Source of the DNA: Owenia fusiformis
Taxonomy: Eukaryota > Annelida > Polychaeta > Sabellida > Oweniidae
NCBI GenBank assembly: GCA_903813345.2
Contig: CAIIXF020000001.1
Location: forward strand, 50,735,885-50,799,884
Reading direction: 5' to 3'
Length of the DNA stretch: 64,000 nt
Shown here piece by piece: positions 1 through 14,672 of this stretch (positions are counted from its first letter, which is position 1; each line of letters begins with the position of its first letter). The notes below the pieces were generated by a model. It worked only from the letters and a program-made list of their open reading frames with translations. It did no database searches and was not told where the DNA came from. The translations under genes and the position numbers were made by a program.

Positions 1-836
1 CACAGGGGGCCATTGTCAATATAACCAGGATACCATTCCTGTATGTTTAACTACTGAGATCAACTGGGAACAGTTTACTTAGCTAATAGAAGCAAAAGTG
101 ATGTTTTGGGAAACATCTAAGGTAAACTTGAAAGTCCCAAGAGAGACAAAAATAATCCAAAATCAAGAAGGATAATATTTTTAGATTGAGATACCTTGGT
201 ATAAAATAACAATTTTCAAAATAAGAAAGTTTGGAAAATATTTATTTAGGAAGGTAGTTAAATAAATCTGCTTTACTCAGAAGATAAATTATTAATCTCA
301 AAGACTATTAAAACACATTGCCATCTCAGGATAAAATGTCAGATTAAAAGTTTGAAATACATAAATAAAGCAAGATTTTACATTCACTAGAGAATTTTTA
401 TAATTGTAGCCTCAGGGTAATAGGGTAGTTACCAAAAACATGATATGTTACAATATTGTATATATTATTATAATTTCTTCAAACCCTGTTATTGATGTGA
501 CACATTCACAATCACTGTCTTCTCTATAAATTACTTTTATACCATAAAACACATCAAGTAGATTCAATTCCACCTCATTTAATTTGTGAAAAAAGTAGGG
601 TGTTTCATGTTACTTGGGAAGATTCAGTGACCGTAATGTTGACCAGTAGACAAAGAGCATATCTGGGGTGGATCTAGAACTTCATAAGATACATGTGTCC
701 CAATAGAAGCCTTTAGAAGAGAAGACATTATGTTTTTCAAGGTTTATTGTTTCAGGAACCGAAAAACGAAAATGAAAGAGTACAAAAGGGAACATCTGAA
801 ACCCACTTAAACAGACTTTTTTGAATGGGTACAGTT

Positions 837-1000
837 TATGTCACCACCCAGCCACCAGAAGTGGTGACATATTGTCTCTAACCTTTTTTGTGGATTGTGT
901 TTGGCATTTGGCAGCTGGCATTCAGTGGTTGGCATTTGGTGATTGATGTTTGGTGGTCAGTGTCTGTAACAAATGGCAGGGGGTGACATTTTGCGTATTA
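837..1000 (+). repeat. Dispersed repeat family A, copy 1
   Basis: Begins with a near-palindrome (ATGTCACCACC, then GTGGTGACAT). It continues with GT-rich TTTGGCATTTGG-like motifs and ends in GTCTGTAACAAATGGCAG followed by GTGACATTTTGC. The same order of motifs occurs at about 13753, 23050, 30139, 42570 (opposite strand) and 59876 (opposite strand), so this is an interspersed element rather than chance. It has no coding capacity. Class unknown; a short non-autonomous element is the simplest reading. Confidence 0.6.
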
Positions 1001-4000
1001 ATGCCTTGTTTGTTAATGTTTCTACGTGAAAATGTTTGAGACTTTGAATAACTGCCAATCATTTCTGAATCCTTGCTCGTGATTCGTCTCAGTTGAGATT
1101 GGAGTGAAAGCCCTCTAAATATTCCAGAGATTACTCTTTTCATAGATTCTACTGATGGAGATCCAAAATTCAATTAAAGCAAGATTTAAGATGTTTGTAC
1201 GGAGATTGCTTTATTCATTTCGAGATCATCTAAATACATAACTAGATGTATATCTGGACATTCTTCAGTGGGAAGAAAATAGTTAGAAGATCTCGTAAGA
1301 TATAGATAGTGAAGGTAATATGGAGTTCAAATTCACTTATTGACACTTTTATAAATTCTTTAGTTTTTATGTGTATTCAGTGTTTGTATTTGTAACAATT
1401 GTTACACTTTTTACTGTTTTGACATTTTGTCATGTAACTATCTCATTGCCTTGTTCCAAATTTTGTTTTTGTAACATTTTGTTCAATTGCACATTTTACT
1501 TTTTGAATCTTGAAGAAGCACATTAAATAGGCCTGTATGAAATATTATTATATTATTGGGTTATGGAATTTTGATGAGTGGCCAAAGAGACCCTGTGGAA
1601 CATGGATGACAGTTGGTCCAGCTGACACTAACAATTATGACACATCTAATAGTTACCCCATAATTGTACCAGCAACTGCCAGGGGAACTGCAGTATTAAA
1701 AAATCTGATAAAGGAAGATTTGAAAGATTTTAATGGTCAAAACTAATCAAGTATAAATCGTATAATTGCCATGGAAACTAGTACTCTTAAATTGATTATG
1801 AAATTATCAGTGCATGTCCTGATTTTAGGAGAAATGCAATAATTGAAGAAAATGTAAGAAACAGAACATATTTTTCTATTTCTTTTATTTTCTCTATTAC
1901 ATGAACAAAAAATTTAAATACATTAATTATATTAATTCAATTACTTGTAATTACTGGTTTCCCTTTGATGTCCCTTTAAAAATTATATAATAAAGAAAAT
2001 GAGAAATGTCATTTAATGGACCTCTAATATACTCATATAGTAGTTTCAGAAATTGGCTGAAAATTTGTTAAATCACACTGGGAACTACAGGAATTATTAA
2101 TTTGATAAAAGGAAATCAGATTAACCTTTGTTCATATACCACTATGCATGAATATTATTATGTAACAATTATGATATCTAGTTATTATTAATTTGCCCTA
2201 TACTAATAAGAGAGGCAGATTTTGTCCAGATGCTCAGTCAATATGCACAGTGTGACCTATGACACCTCATCTCCAACAAGAAAATAACGATTCAATTGGG
2301 ATCAAACATAATTTCATTTTAATGTTTACTATGTGGTGATTAAAGCAGGCAAGAATATAGTTAAAACAGAGATGTATTCAGGAAAAAGTGTTAGATTGAT
2401 GCGGGTTTCATCTTGAATGTACATGTTTGTAGTTTAATATTATCCAAAATAATTAGTGACATTTATTTTGGACTCTTCTTTGATATATTGGTCCAGGTTT
2501 TATCAGAGCCTACAGTTGAAGAGTCAACCATTATGGCTAACCCTGTGTCTCAATTAAACTGCTTCATTGATATCTCAAATTCCATAATATCGTGTGGAAT
2601 TTGGATTATATATAGAGGAGTCATAATAATGAAAATGAGCAAAATATTCTTGAATAGAAACAAATATTAAGGAATAGCATGAACTTGGAGAAATTCTAAT
2701 CCTGAATGCTCAGAAAAATTGAATCCTCCCCTGGGATTATTGGCATGAATAGTTGTCCTTCAGGATTATCCTTCTATCTTTGAATCTTCAATTATCTACT
2801 GATGTGGATCTTTCTCACAATCTTCAACACTAGCACTGATTACTTGGCCAATAGAGCTCAATATACGTAGTCTTCCTCCAGCAAGTGAGGAGTTCGAAGC
2901 AAAAGGCAGACACTGATTTATCTATTATGGATTATTAAAGACGATTTCTAACAATGAATTGGATATCTATGTTGAATTTGATTTTGAAACCTTGTTCTAT
3001 TTGCCGACTGATTTAATGGATAAATCGAGTTGTGGATAAAGCTCTGCTTGCGGGTAATGAGTTTTACAGTGGAGAGTTTAGAAGCATTGGGATGTAAGAT
3101 GAAATAATTACTTTTAAATGGATTATGTCAGACATGGAGTAGAATTTAAAATAGCAGTGAAGAATACTATTATGCAACCAGCAACGTCTTGAGACTGAAA
3201 AGGACCTAATAAGGAATACAGAGGAAACCATTTCATCTAGAAATCTAAAGGTAGGCTTTGAAAATAGGAAAATCCATGTTAACTACCCTAAGTGTCAGAA
3301 CCTAGTTTACTAGGTAGATCCTTTTAAGAAGGAAATTGATGCAATTGGAAAGTTGAGCAAAAAACATCATCAGAAAAAGAATAATTCATAAGATACATAT
3401 AAAATGAGATTTGCATGTTTATCATATTGTTATTTTAGCTAAACATACTGATAAATCAAGCATGTGATTTTTGACACTTTCCAACCAGTTTATAACACTG
3501 TCAATGTAATGGTTTATGCCAGTTTGATAAAGGTTTTAACTTTGGAAAACTGTTTCATCACACTTTATGTATCACTTCAGAGAAGTTCGAAGTAAGCATA
3601 AGATGGGATTTGATATCTATTATGTAAACTGTTTTCGGGTTTTGTCATTTTCTAGTCTTATGTGGCAGCATTCAGGATGCAGGAAATAGAATAATTGATT
3701 GGTATTTTCTTCTCATATTTTAAGTTTCTAGACATTAAAGGCACTGTAGCAAATTTGACCTTCATGCATGACAATACATGATCTTTAACAATTAAGTTTT
3801 TTATTAATTAATTAGGTTAATTTTCAGAAATGCATGACAAAACATGATCTTTAACAATTAAGTTTTTATTAATTAGTTAGGTTAATTTTCAGAAATTGGA
3901 ATTCAACTCATTAAGATGTTATATGGATCCAGACACATGCATGAACTACATTAATTTTCTTTCCTCTTTCGAAAACTGACATCTGCAGTGTTTTTTACGC

Positions 4001-4420
4001 TTGACTTTCTGATTATTGAGACATTCGTGCCTAGTGTCTGGATCAATACACCACTCCACACCATCAAATTGAACCCTTTCGCTGAATTACTACCAATCAG
4101 GGTTTGTTTTTTGATGTCTTGTGTTTTCTTTTGCTGCTTCCTGGTTAAGAAACATTGATAGTTCAAGACAAAGGGGGGCATCATCTTTGGTCCAAGAGTA
4201 TTTCAATTTTTTCAATTCTGCGTTTGAAGTGAAGTCTGATCTTGAAGGATGGGGACATGGGCATCATGCTGGCCACCTTCCAAGTTGCTCATGAAAACAA
4301 TTACCTTTAACCCAGAGTAGCAGTTATAATCCTCTATAGATGAAGATGAAAATGAAGTGAAATCCAACCATTCAAAAGGGTTAAAACAATATAGATCATC
4401 ACTTGATCTTTTGCACTACC

Positions 4421-4545
4421 AGGCCCATAGCCAGCTTTTGCCAAGGTCCACCACTTGAAAAATGCATAGAATAGTGAAAAGCTGCATGATTTTGAAAGAA
4501 ATTTTGGCCAGGGGGGTTCAAACCCACCCTTGCTACAGGTCAATA
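4421..4545 (+). repeat. Dispersed repeat family B, copy 1
   Basis: Starts with AGGCCCATAGCCAGCTTTTG and continues through a GCATGATTTTGAAAG motif to GGGGGGTTCAAACCCACCC. Related copies are at about 8051-8218, 38472-38648 (opposite strand) and 59588-59697. The outer ends GGCCCGTAGC and GCTACGGGCC are inverted repeats in the better copies, suggesting a MITE. Confidence 0.5.
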
Positions 4546-7500
4546 GTTACAATTTTAAGGAAGTATACAAACTTGGGTGTAGGCATGGACTTTCAATTAG
4601 AAAGCCCATGGTGTAGGTTATTACTTGGAAAGTACAATGGACTGGCATGTTTTGCATTGGAGTTTTTAAAAATCTAAAGGAATAGAGATAGAGAGTGTAA
4701 AATGGAATAGAGATAGAGAGTGTAAAATGTTAGAAGCAATGGTTTTCTCTTATAATCCTAATTTTATTTTCTAAAAAAGAGATATCTCAGTTATTTAAAA
4801 TTTTTGATGCAGAAATGTCAAAAATATTGGTAAACAGTTTAATTAAGAGATTAGCTAACCATCCATATATTATATCTAATAAATATCTCATTACATACTA
4901 TCTCAACCAGTCAATACAAACTGTTATCAATAATAATATTAGAACTCCTCAATTAGGAGGATTAATTAATTTGCTATGATTTGTGTCATATCTTTGTATA
5001 TAAGTAGCAGATTTAATTGTTATTCACTGGAGATATGCTTGTTAGCAACAACCAAGACAGGTGTCAATATAATTTGGTATCATTGAGGTCGCACTTGGAG
5101 CTCTTCAATTTCTTCTAGTATGTAAATTACAAGACATTGCCAGGCCATCTGCAGATCCCTAGTATCTCATGTGTATTCCCTTTATAACAGCATATGATAG
5201 ATCACGCAGGAAAATATCAGAAAGTCATGTGCAGATGTAGTGAACAGGATCAATGGATTTATTAATGTACTATTTGTAAGAAGGAAATGCCTAAAGGTAA
5301 ATTCTGTCACTTTCTAACTGTTTAATCAATCAATTTATTTGAATTGGGAGCAAATATAGAATTTGAAAAAAAGAAGATTTAATTAGATATCTATATATGG
5401 GCATGCGTAGGTTGAATAGATATGATTATAAAAAAACTACAATTTTCATAAAAAATTATTAAATTTTAGGATGATATTTTCACTACTACTTGTATGATAA
5501 TGGTACGATAGAAGGATACTATTATATGATACGGTTGATATGATATTATACTGAATGATACAATAGATGCAATATGATTTGAAATGTTTTTGATATAAGA
5601 AAGTTAGACTAGGATTTATACACAAATGAAGTTGATTTATCATGTTCAAATGTTAATAGGCCAATCTTGATAAATCGCTTATGTTAGTACCTCTTTAATG
5701 TTGATAATTCAGTGCTATTTCCCTATTGGGTTGAGATCTTGTGGCAAAACATGAAAGTATCAGATTGATATGAGACCACAAATTCCTCTTGGCCAATCTA
5801 ACACAGCTTCATCATTGTCTGCAGGAAAACCAATAAACAAATATATTATTGTCTGTGGCTTTTATATTAGCACTTATATGAATGTGTATTGTTTAGAAAT
5901 CAATCATATCTGTTGCTTACAATTTGTTTTTAACTTTTGAATCTTAATTCCACATTCTTATTCACATCTTTGTTGTAACTACTCTGGGGCATTCTGATAC
6001 TCTTAACATCTTTCTGTTTCACCTGAAACATCTCAGGGCTGAGAAGAAATGAGATGTCATGGTTTATCATGATGACTCTGAGGTCCAGAGACTAGTGTAG
6101 TGATGAATAGCATTAATAACTAAACTCTAAGTAAGACAGATAATCGTACAGTTTTGATGTTGTTAAGATCTTAACGACCCCAAAAGTAACTGCCATGAGC
6201 CTTTACTGGGAGTTTGAATTTCAAATAAATGGCAGGTACTTATGAAGGTGAAATGTGAAGCAATGAAGCAATTCTGATTGGGTAGCGGGTATTTTGATAG
6301 AATTAATCTGATTGGTTAAGACTATACTGAAGGATGATTTCATATTTGTGAAGATAAATAAAGATGTAAAAGCAAACTTATGAAAAGGTTAGTACAGGTA
6401 TAGACAATTTTGCACCCATCTTCCCTGGCCCATATTTTCCTATGGAAAATGTTTCACATATGTTTCAGATGATTTGAAGCAAGGGGAGAGGTCAAAATCA
6501 ATACAGTAATTAGATCAAAGTCTTCCATTTATTAGGAAATTGTTAGTAATTTTGCTAAAAGGCATTAATACATTTCTCAGAGTACAAAAGTTAAGGAAGA
6601 AGAATAGATCTGCTTGAAACCATGATTTTTTCAATGACAGAACCAATGTGTCTTATAGAAAATGTGATGCAGAAAATATATTTCTTAGACTATCTGTCAT
6701 TTTTCTATTTAAGTTCTACATGTGATTCAAAATTTTTCAAAATTGTGCTATTGATTTGGCTGACTGGAGAATATCGTTTTCTCGATCATACTAATGACTT
6801 TATGTTGAGGTAATAAAAGATTGAATGTACAATCAACTTCATATGCTGTATAGAAAGAATAAGAAAAGATAGTGGCAACTTCAAGTTGTCATTCACATCG
6901 AAATGACATGCATAATATGAACTATATTAGGTTTACAGTACTTTCTCTTATTCTTGTAGAGAGATATTACCTGTTTTCTTGACGCAATCAAATTAGATGA
7001 TTATAGGTACATGTTTGTGATACATAACATCACCAAGGATAAGTGTGATCAATGACATGATATGTTAGGCCATATTAATTAACCATCTGTTTAGCAGTAC
7101 CCTGTACCCATACCTGGTTATTCCAAAACATCCCTGGTCAAAATTTTTTTCTTGGCCTTTTAGGAGTTTTCTTTTTGATTTTGATACTAGAAGTAAATGA
7201 GAAACTCTTGGTCACCTGGTCCTTGTTAAAAAAATTTGAGAAACAGATAATTAATTTTAAGAGCCTTGGTGTCATTATATGTAAAGTCACCAGTCTTTGA
7301 CCACAGTTCTGCTCTCATGTGGGAGCATAGGAATATATTACACAGCCATAGTCATTTGAGCTAGCACAGAACCAACACTCAAAGAGCATAGAGGCACTTG
7401 ATAGCCCTGGAGGGTTTACTCTACACACACTTTACCTGCCTTACCTGTTGGATTTACCTGAGCCCACTAACTTACCATGTCATTTGAATTTAATTACAGG

Positions 7501-8050
7501 TAAGTACAGGTGTGACATGTTTAATTAGTAAGGTAGTGTATTTTGGATTATGATCATATGGTATATTCAGTAAATAACAATGTATTATTTATAAGGTAAG
7601 TTTTGTATAATAATTCGGGTATCACAATAATAAACAGTGATTAAAATGGTAGGTTTTGAAAAAAACAATCAACGAATTTTCAAAGATGATCTGCTTTAAT
7701 ATTTGATATCTAATATATTTTGTGTGTCACACAAGAATATTAAAAAGTGTTAAGTTTTTACAGAAGCTTTGCTATGGTAAGGAACCTGCTTAAAACAATT
7801 CTGCTATTAGACATTGTTAAAAGCGAAACACAATCTAGGTGCTAATTATCAACTAATGATTCTCCAGGGGTCCAGTTCATAACTGTCAGGTGAGATATGG
7901 TATTCACTTACAATGTCTAGGTATGTTCAGGTATGTTAATGAAGAATATTGTTTTTATCATTGGATTGTTACTCAATCTGTCTGTAATGATCCTGTATAT
8001 CTTGAGACCCAGATACGAGGCTAATAGTGATCCTTGTAGAAGCCCTGCCA

Positions 8051-8218
8051 GGCCTGTAGCCAGCTTTTGTCAAGGAGGGGCTCACTTCTCAGAAAAATTC
8101 AAGGGGGGTTCACTGTCCCAATTCACATGAAAAATGCTCAGAACTTTGAAAAACTGCATGATTTTGAAGGAATTTTTGGTCAGGAAGGGTTCACCTGAAC
8201 CCCCTTGGCTATATGCAG
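8051..8218 (+). repeat. Dispersed repeat family B, copy 2
   Basis: Shares GCCTGTAGCCAGCTTTTG, a CTGCATGATTTTGAAGG core and a GGGTTCACCTGAACCCCC end with the copy at 4421. Non-coding. Confidence 0.5.
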
Positions 8219-11080
8219 CTCTGCTAAAATGAAATAAAACTATTGAAAAGGGTAGGTCTTGCACCATATCCTTGGTTACCCCCTCCCCCAATATAGCCCC
8301 CCTGCCGCTTGTCTTTGGGAGAGAATGGAACCTTGATGTAGTTATGTTAAGTAAATGTAGAAAAGTGATAATATAAGATCAGCACATACCTGATCATGTT
8401 CAAATAGATAAGCAAGAAATTTTATTTATTTTGAAAATAATAAGTCAACAAAAAACAAAATGATTGTCTCATGTCCGACTTATTGTTTTATTGATTATTT
8501 TCATGTTAAGTATGTACATGATTTATTGTCTATTAGAAATAGCATGTGATGGGTATATGTAATCAATTTATATGTTTGATAACCATTTGTTAGACTACAC
8601 TAGATAACCCTTGGTGTGTTTTCCTTACAAGTTCCTTTTTGTCTTTCGGAATATCTCCATTGATTTACACAATCAATTCACACTTTAACAAGTGGATCAA
8701 TAGGATGTGTTACTCATAAAATACAAACATTTACATCCCATTATGAATGTTTTTATAGATATTTTATTGCTTTTATATTGCTCAGTTGTTTTAGTGACTT
8801 TAAACTACAATCAAATGGTGTTTCTTTATCTTGAAGTGTCACACTTTTTACATCACAGTGTACTTTAGACTATTATCAAAGAGTATTGCTTTATCTTAAA
8901 GTGCCACGCTTTTTAGATTTTACTAGATCACAGTGTACTGGAGACAATTTTCAAAAGTACTTTTTTATCTTATGATATCATAGAAGTCAAATTGTTCTTC
9001 TTTATCTTAATGTGCCAGTTAGGTCTTAGGGGAGTCACTATGTTCTAAAAATGAAATCTAAAATCAATGGGAAGTTCTTTGCATTATGTACAGATTGATT
9101 TGCATATAAATATCAGGATCTCTCAAAAGGAACACCTCTCAGTCATCAATGTCACAGTACACTGGGGGATCTGGGGAGAGGCTAGCCCCCCTCCCCCTTA
9201 ACCCCCCCCCCCTCCCACTTGGCTGGGCCCAGAAAAAGGCCCAAAAATAATATGAATTAAATGGCAGCTACTTATGAAGGCAAAAGATGCAGTGAATTCA
9301 ATTCTGATTTGGTTTGGTAGCAATATTTTGATCAACCTGAAGCTGCATTAAAGAATTATTTCTCATTTTATTTTTTTGTAGATGGAGGTTGTTCAGTATG
9401 TAAAATCAAATTCTTAAAAGGGTGACTTTATAGAGGTTTTATTGTGTGTTTTATTGTTCTTAACAAAACTAAAGATGCTGTAATGGTAAAGTCCAGGGGT
9501 AGAGTCACATATGTCATTCAATTATAACTCTTAACATTACAAAAAATGAAAATGATACCGATCTCTTATCTCCCATATACATATATATATATATTATATA
9601 GGCCTACAGTATAGCAATTAATACCATCAATCAAATGATATAACAAACATTTGTTTTTATTTTTATCAATAACGTACACCTGGTATTTAACTGCAAATAT
9701 AGCGCAGATCTGAAAGTGAAACATATTGTTCAACCCCAAGGGAATAAGGACTACCTATTGCAAGAATGTTCTAATTTTGTCCCAAACATAAACCACCTCG
9801 ACCAGGGTTCAGAAAACATGCAGACAAGTGATATAAATCTAAATACTAAACAATCTCTGAGGATATGTTCATTTGTATTCAGTTATGTTTTTTAAAGTGG
9901 ACTTAGATGTTGTATTATCTCAGCAAATATAATGAAACCTCTTTGACTGAAATAACTCAATAAGTTTAGTTGACATATCACTATGTGTCAATGTGCAGAG
10001 ATAAGCCTTTTATCAGTTATATTACATTTTTAAATGTTTATATTCAATCAAATGGTACAGTACTACGAATCAAACAGGCGCCTAAGATCTTCAAAACAAA
10101 GATTCTGGTAAGTACATACAACAAATACATTTAATTAGATAAGGAATATAATGAATAATTTTAGTTATTTGTTTTTTAAAGGAAGTGAAAGATTACTGAT
10201 TTCCTGACTCTCTCCATGTATCTGTTTTATTAAAAGCAACAATGGAATATCTGACGTTTATTTTCATTTTGTTGAAGAGCTCATTTTAGGTATCACGGTA
10301 TCTGCACCAGATAAGCCAGGTAGAAGTTAACCCATACAAACCAAATTATACAATAATGGTAAACATGTTAACATCTCCACATGCAGGGATTTTATTTGAA
10401 TTTCTTAGAACAGCTGGCATAACAAATGAAAACAACATGCAAAATTGGAAATAACAATTTTGATATAAACAGTTGCAAAATTCATTACAATAACAAGTGA
10501 GTTGGTCAAAACAGCAGGACAAAATCGCCTGTTGCATATTGCTTATGAATTTATGAAACCCCTGCACATGTAGCATATACCAATGACTCTATCATGTCTA
10601 CCAATATATATGCACCCATCCATGCAAGGTGGGGGGGGGTAGGGGGCCTTTGGAATGGTAATTGGAGAAAGATTGTTCCCCTAATTAGGTTCACACAGTG
10701 TTGTTCATCATGTTGTAAAAAATGTAGAAAAGTTAATCATTAATACCAGCTCACACGCTATTTGTAAATTACACCTATTTCATGGTCAGAAAGTTGAACT
10801 TGGCCACTTGGGATCAACTGACTTGAGATTTAATCAACTTGGTAATTACATTTCTGGTGTACAGGTTGCTTTGATTATATTTCTAAAATGTGCACTTTAT
10901 TAATCTTATAATAGATTGTTAAGTTTGTGGCACTTAAGACTGCAGAAACTGTGAGAACTATTCCTTCATATTTACTCATATTTACCCGTTTTAATAATTA
11001 GAATTTGCTTCTTTGAGAGTGATTAACTAATATAGCATTTGGTTGTTGTGTAATAATTATGATACTTTTCTAAGATATTT

Positions 11081-11278
11081 TGGCTCACATGGTGACACAA
11101 TGGTGTCCATCTGTCCATCAATCCGTCCGTTCACCCATCAACAATTTTCAGTTAGGTCATTAATCTGAATCAATGCACACTTCCATTTTATGGGGGCCTA
11201 TGTTTTTGTTTTTTTTTAGGAAATTGGTCTCATCTCCCACTTTTGCAGTTACCTGTTTTTTCCACCATGTGAGCCCAC
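11081..11278. mobile_element. MITE-like element with TGGGCTCACATGGTG-type inverted ends
   Basis: The left end reads TGGCTCACATGGTG and the right end CACCATGTGAGCCCA, which are reverse complements apart from one missing base on the left. The element is about 198 bp and contains a CCGT-type simple repeat (GTCCATCAATCCGTCCGTTC). Similar GGCTCACACAGTGAGC plus CCGT sequence occurs near 55692. Too short to encode anything. Confidence 0.5.
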
Positions 11279-12162
11279 TGAATGGTGCTACATTTGGCTC
11301 ATTATTATTATCAGATGTAGGAGTCACTTATAGAGTAGACTTTAAGTCTCAAGCATTTTATAATCATAAATATTTACTGACCTTGCCCTTGTCTTTACAG
11401 TTTCTTTATAACTTTCTTAATTAAATTTGAATTTTTGGCATAAGTATAAATACTGGAATTGAGGAATCGTGTTACTTTCATTACTGGTTCATAGTGTAGT
11501 ATTTCAAGTTCCTGTTTTTGAGCTAGTGATGTGGCTTTACATTCATTACTTCAAAAAGTCTGGTGGATTGATCTTCATGAAGAATAATTGCTTTCAAAGT
11601 GGTCTAAGACCATGTCTTGGGTTATAACAGGATCCAAATCCTTCACTAACTTGTCTCAATTATGAATTAAATAGACACACTACATCCTTCAAGATTGGAT
11701 TCACTGCTATACCTGATATGGAAAGAATTGAAATACCCTTGGACCGAGGATGGACGAGCTACACTCTCAGCCATTTGTTCCTAAAACTTTTTTCTAGTCA
11801 TAGATGACTTGATACACTCATTGTATCTTTAACAAATTCTCAAAATGACACAATCAATTCATTATGTCATTTAACTCAGCAAATGCACCAGTTTAAACCA
11901 TGTGATCTTAATGTGACATTGGTCTTTTATGTTTCCCTATATTGGTCTTTTATTTCTCCTTCTCCACTATCATTACATTACAGCTTGGCTCCAATGTAAC
12001 ATAAGGTGTCTCAGAGGGTCTGAGGAAAGAAAACCTGATTGGTTAGCCATTATAGTACTGATCTCTGACTTTTATAAATTATGTTGCAGGTTTGGTACTG
12101 ATATGATCTTAACAATCTTAAATGCATCTTTCATTTCTTTTTATGAGAGTTTAAACATGAAA

Positions 12163-12508
12163 TACAGTTAAACCTGTTAAGTGGAACACCTCTGTAAGTA
12201 GAACACTTCACGCAACCTATTTACTTATTGTTAAATGGACCTCTGTAAGTGGAACACCTCCCAAATAGAATACTCTTTAGAGGTACCAAAGAGGCTCCAC
12301 TATCACAGTTTTTCTATAACATAATAATCACAACAGTAAAAACTATGTATATTTTTTTGCAAAGAAAAAATGTTCAGTGTTGGTAGGTGTTCACTACAGA
12401 GAGGGTTATTTATACAGAAATCAGTAGAGTATGTGTGGGGGAAGGGTGTCTACTAGAGATAGGTGTTCACTAGAGAGAGAGGTGTTCACCAAGACAGGTT
12501 TTACTGTA
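12163..12508. mobile_element. MITE with TACAGTTAAACCTG inverted termini, copy 1
   Basis: Left end TACAGTTAAACCTGTTAAGT, right end AGACAGGTTTTACTGTA; these are inverted repeats beginning and ending in TA. The inside has many GTGGAACACCTC and GTTCACTAGAGAGA motifs. A shorter relative lies at 19797-19979. About 346 bp, non-coding; class probably TA-target (mariner-like), by inference from the TA ends. Confidence 0.6.
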
Positions 12509-13752
12509 CTTAGATATGCAAAAAAATAAATAAATTTTGTAACCATTTATTTCATGGGATATTTGGTAGATCAGAAATGAGTTCTAATTTGAGAGTATAT
12601 ATGAGCTTAAGCTCGTGGGAAGGGTGAGTTAAGTAGAGAGAAAGTATCCGAGCTGATATGAAAAGTTGTAAACAATGAGGTAATAAAACAAACGATAAGA
12701 ACAAACATGTACAATGCTTAATGTGACTAACCTATTCCTGATTAATCCCAAAACTATTTTTATAATTATGCTAAGCAAACTAAGCCCAACTTCAGGACTG
12801 AAATTATATTTGTTTTCTATATCCATATTTGCTAGCATTTCCATATTAGTAGATATTTGGTTGACACGACTTCTGACAACAATCTGTTGTCATGGTGTTT
12901 GTACTTTCACTGGTTGTACCCTGAATTATTAGATTATGAAAAATTAGAGTGCTTTTGAAATTCTATGGCCTGTTTATTAATTTATATTTATGATATTTAT
13001 CATTCTTAATCATAGGGTATCATAATCAGAATTACACAGGCTGGTGTGACATTTTTAAAAAGGATGCCACTTGAGCTGAACGTATTTATCAGTAGATCAC
13101 ATACATAGTGAAGTGTTTGTAATCCATAATCAGGATAATACTCATACCTTTAACAAGTTCTCAAACATTATCATATAAAATCATATAGTTGTTTAATACA
13201 GGGGTTTGTTTGCCTATCATGTAGACTTACAATAGAAAATGTTGAATGAAGTTTGCCAAACGTCAGTTAGTAACTATAGTAGTTTTTCTGGAGTATGATA
13301 CTGGATATGAGCAGTATTTTAAAAGTAGTCTTCAAATTTGTTAATGGACATCAGACATAGGAAATATGGTATGTATGTTAGGTCTACTTTCAAGAAATGG
13401 TATCTGAATATGCATGTTTATTTATCAAATGGGATCACAAAAGGAATTCACAAATATGTATAATATATATATTAATTTTTTTATAGAGGACCATGACAAT
13501 AGTATTTGGTTATGCAAATAGTCTTTTAGCTTGCATAATCCAGATACTTTACAACTAAATATTATTCTTTACCACAAAATCCAGATTATCAATGTACCAC
13601 ACTAATGATGAAAAAGCTGTTGCTGACTACATACAAGGATATGATTTTATGGGTACTTCTATCAAACAGGATCCTATGTTTAACCCGATCTTGTATTAAT
13701 GCTGTATTAGTGGTTTTGTTCAATTTGTCATAAGTCATAATGTTTTTAAGAA

Positions 13753-13850
13753 TTTTATGTCATCACGATGTTGTGACATATTGTTTTAATAGTTGGTGTC
13801 AGTGGTCATCATTCAGTATCTGTAACAAATTGTCACACTTTTGTCACCAT
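13753..13850 (+). repeat. Dispersed repeat family A, copy 2 (diverged)
   Basis: Contains TGTTGTGACATATTGTTTTA, GTTGGTGTCAGTGGTCATC and TCTGTAACAAATTGTCACAC in the same order as the copy at 837-1000. Diverged and without coding capacity. Confidence 0.45.
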
Positions 13851-14071
13851 TTTCAAAAACTTTCCAGTCTGTTATATTTTGCAACATCGATTTCCACTGA
13901 GTCTAGAGAGGAACAATCAAAACCTTGTGAATCAAGATGAATATTTTGGAGAACTCTGTTAAATCTTGTTAAACTCTGAGACTGACCACGTACCAAACTT
14001 TCCTGTCGTTTGAGTTAGTGACAAAACATTTGACATTGATTCAGTAACACTCTCACATTTCTCTACTTGAA

Positions 14072-14280
14072 TACTGTATAAGTGGTATTTAATCCGAGTG
14101 GTTAATTTTCCGAATGGTCAAATTTCATCATTTTCCTAATTTTAATTTTCCTAATGACAAGAAACCTCCCATTGGATAACATTATAAAGACAATATTTCC
14201 GACATTTAATTTTCCGAACCTGGCAAAAATTAGGAAATAGGCAAATTAAATGATTAGGCAAAATTACCACTTATACAGTA
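14072..14280. mobile_element. 209-bp MITE with TACTGTATAAGTGGTA termini
   Basis: Left end TACTGTATAAGTGGTA is matched by TACCACTTATACAGTA at the right end as a perfect 16-nt inverted repeat. The inside is AT-rich with repeated AATTTTCC blocks and has no reading frame. TA at both ends is consistent with TA target duplication. Confidence 0.7.
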
Positions 14281-14672
14281 TTTTATATTTGCTTACCAGT
14301 TTGATTTTCAATCACATAGGTATGAAAACTTCATACCTTGGTATTCTAAGATGTTGAATCTTTACCATGTTTAATATTAAGACAATTTTAATAATTTTAT
14401 AATTGTCCAATAAAACAATTTGAAGCATGTCTTAAAATTTACTATATGTATGCACCTGGGATTATGCATGATTATGTGTACATGTCTGGAAAACAGTTGG
14501 CCAGTCCTCCTAACCGGTTCCCCATAGGCTTCTTGTAACATACTGAACATCTGTGAATGTTGATCATGTAGTCTGATGATGCAGATACCAGGGAACCTCT
14601 TATATACAAATGTGTCATTTTCATCCTTTGAAGTTGTCTATTAGTGAATCAGTGGGACTTGAAGGTTATGTC

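Noticed and set aside
1537-1746. 69-codon frame MKYYYIIGLWNFDEW...
   Set aside because: No domain, no partner exons with splice sites, AT-rich surroundings; not supported as a gene.
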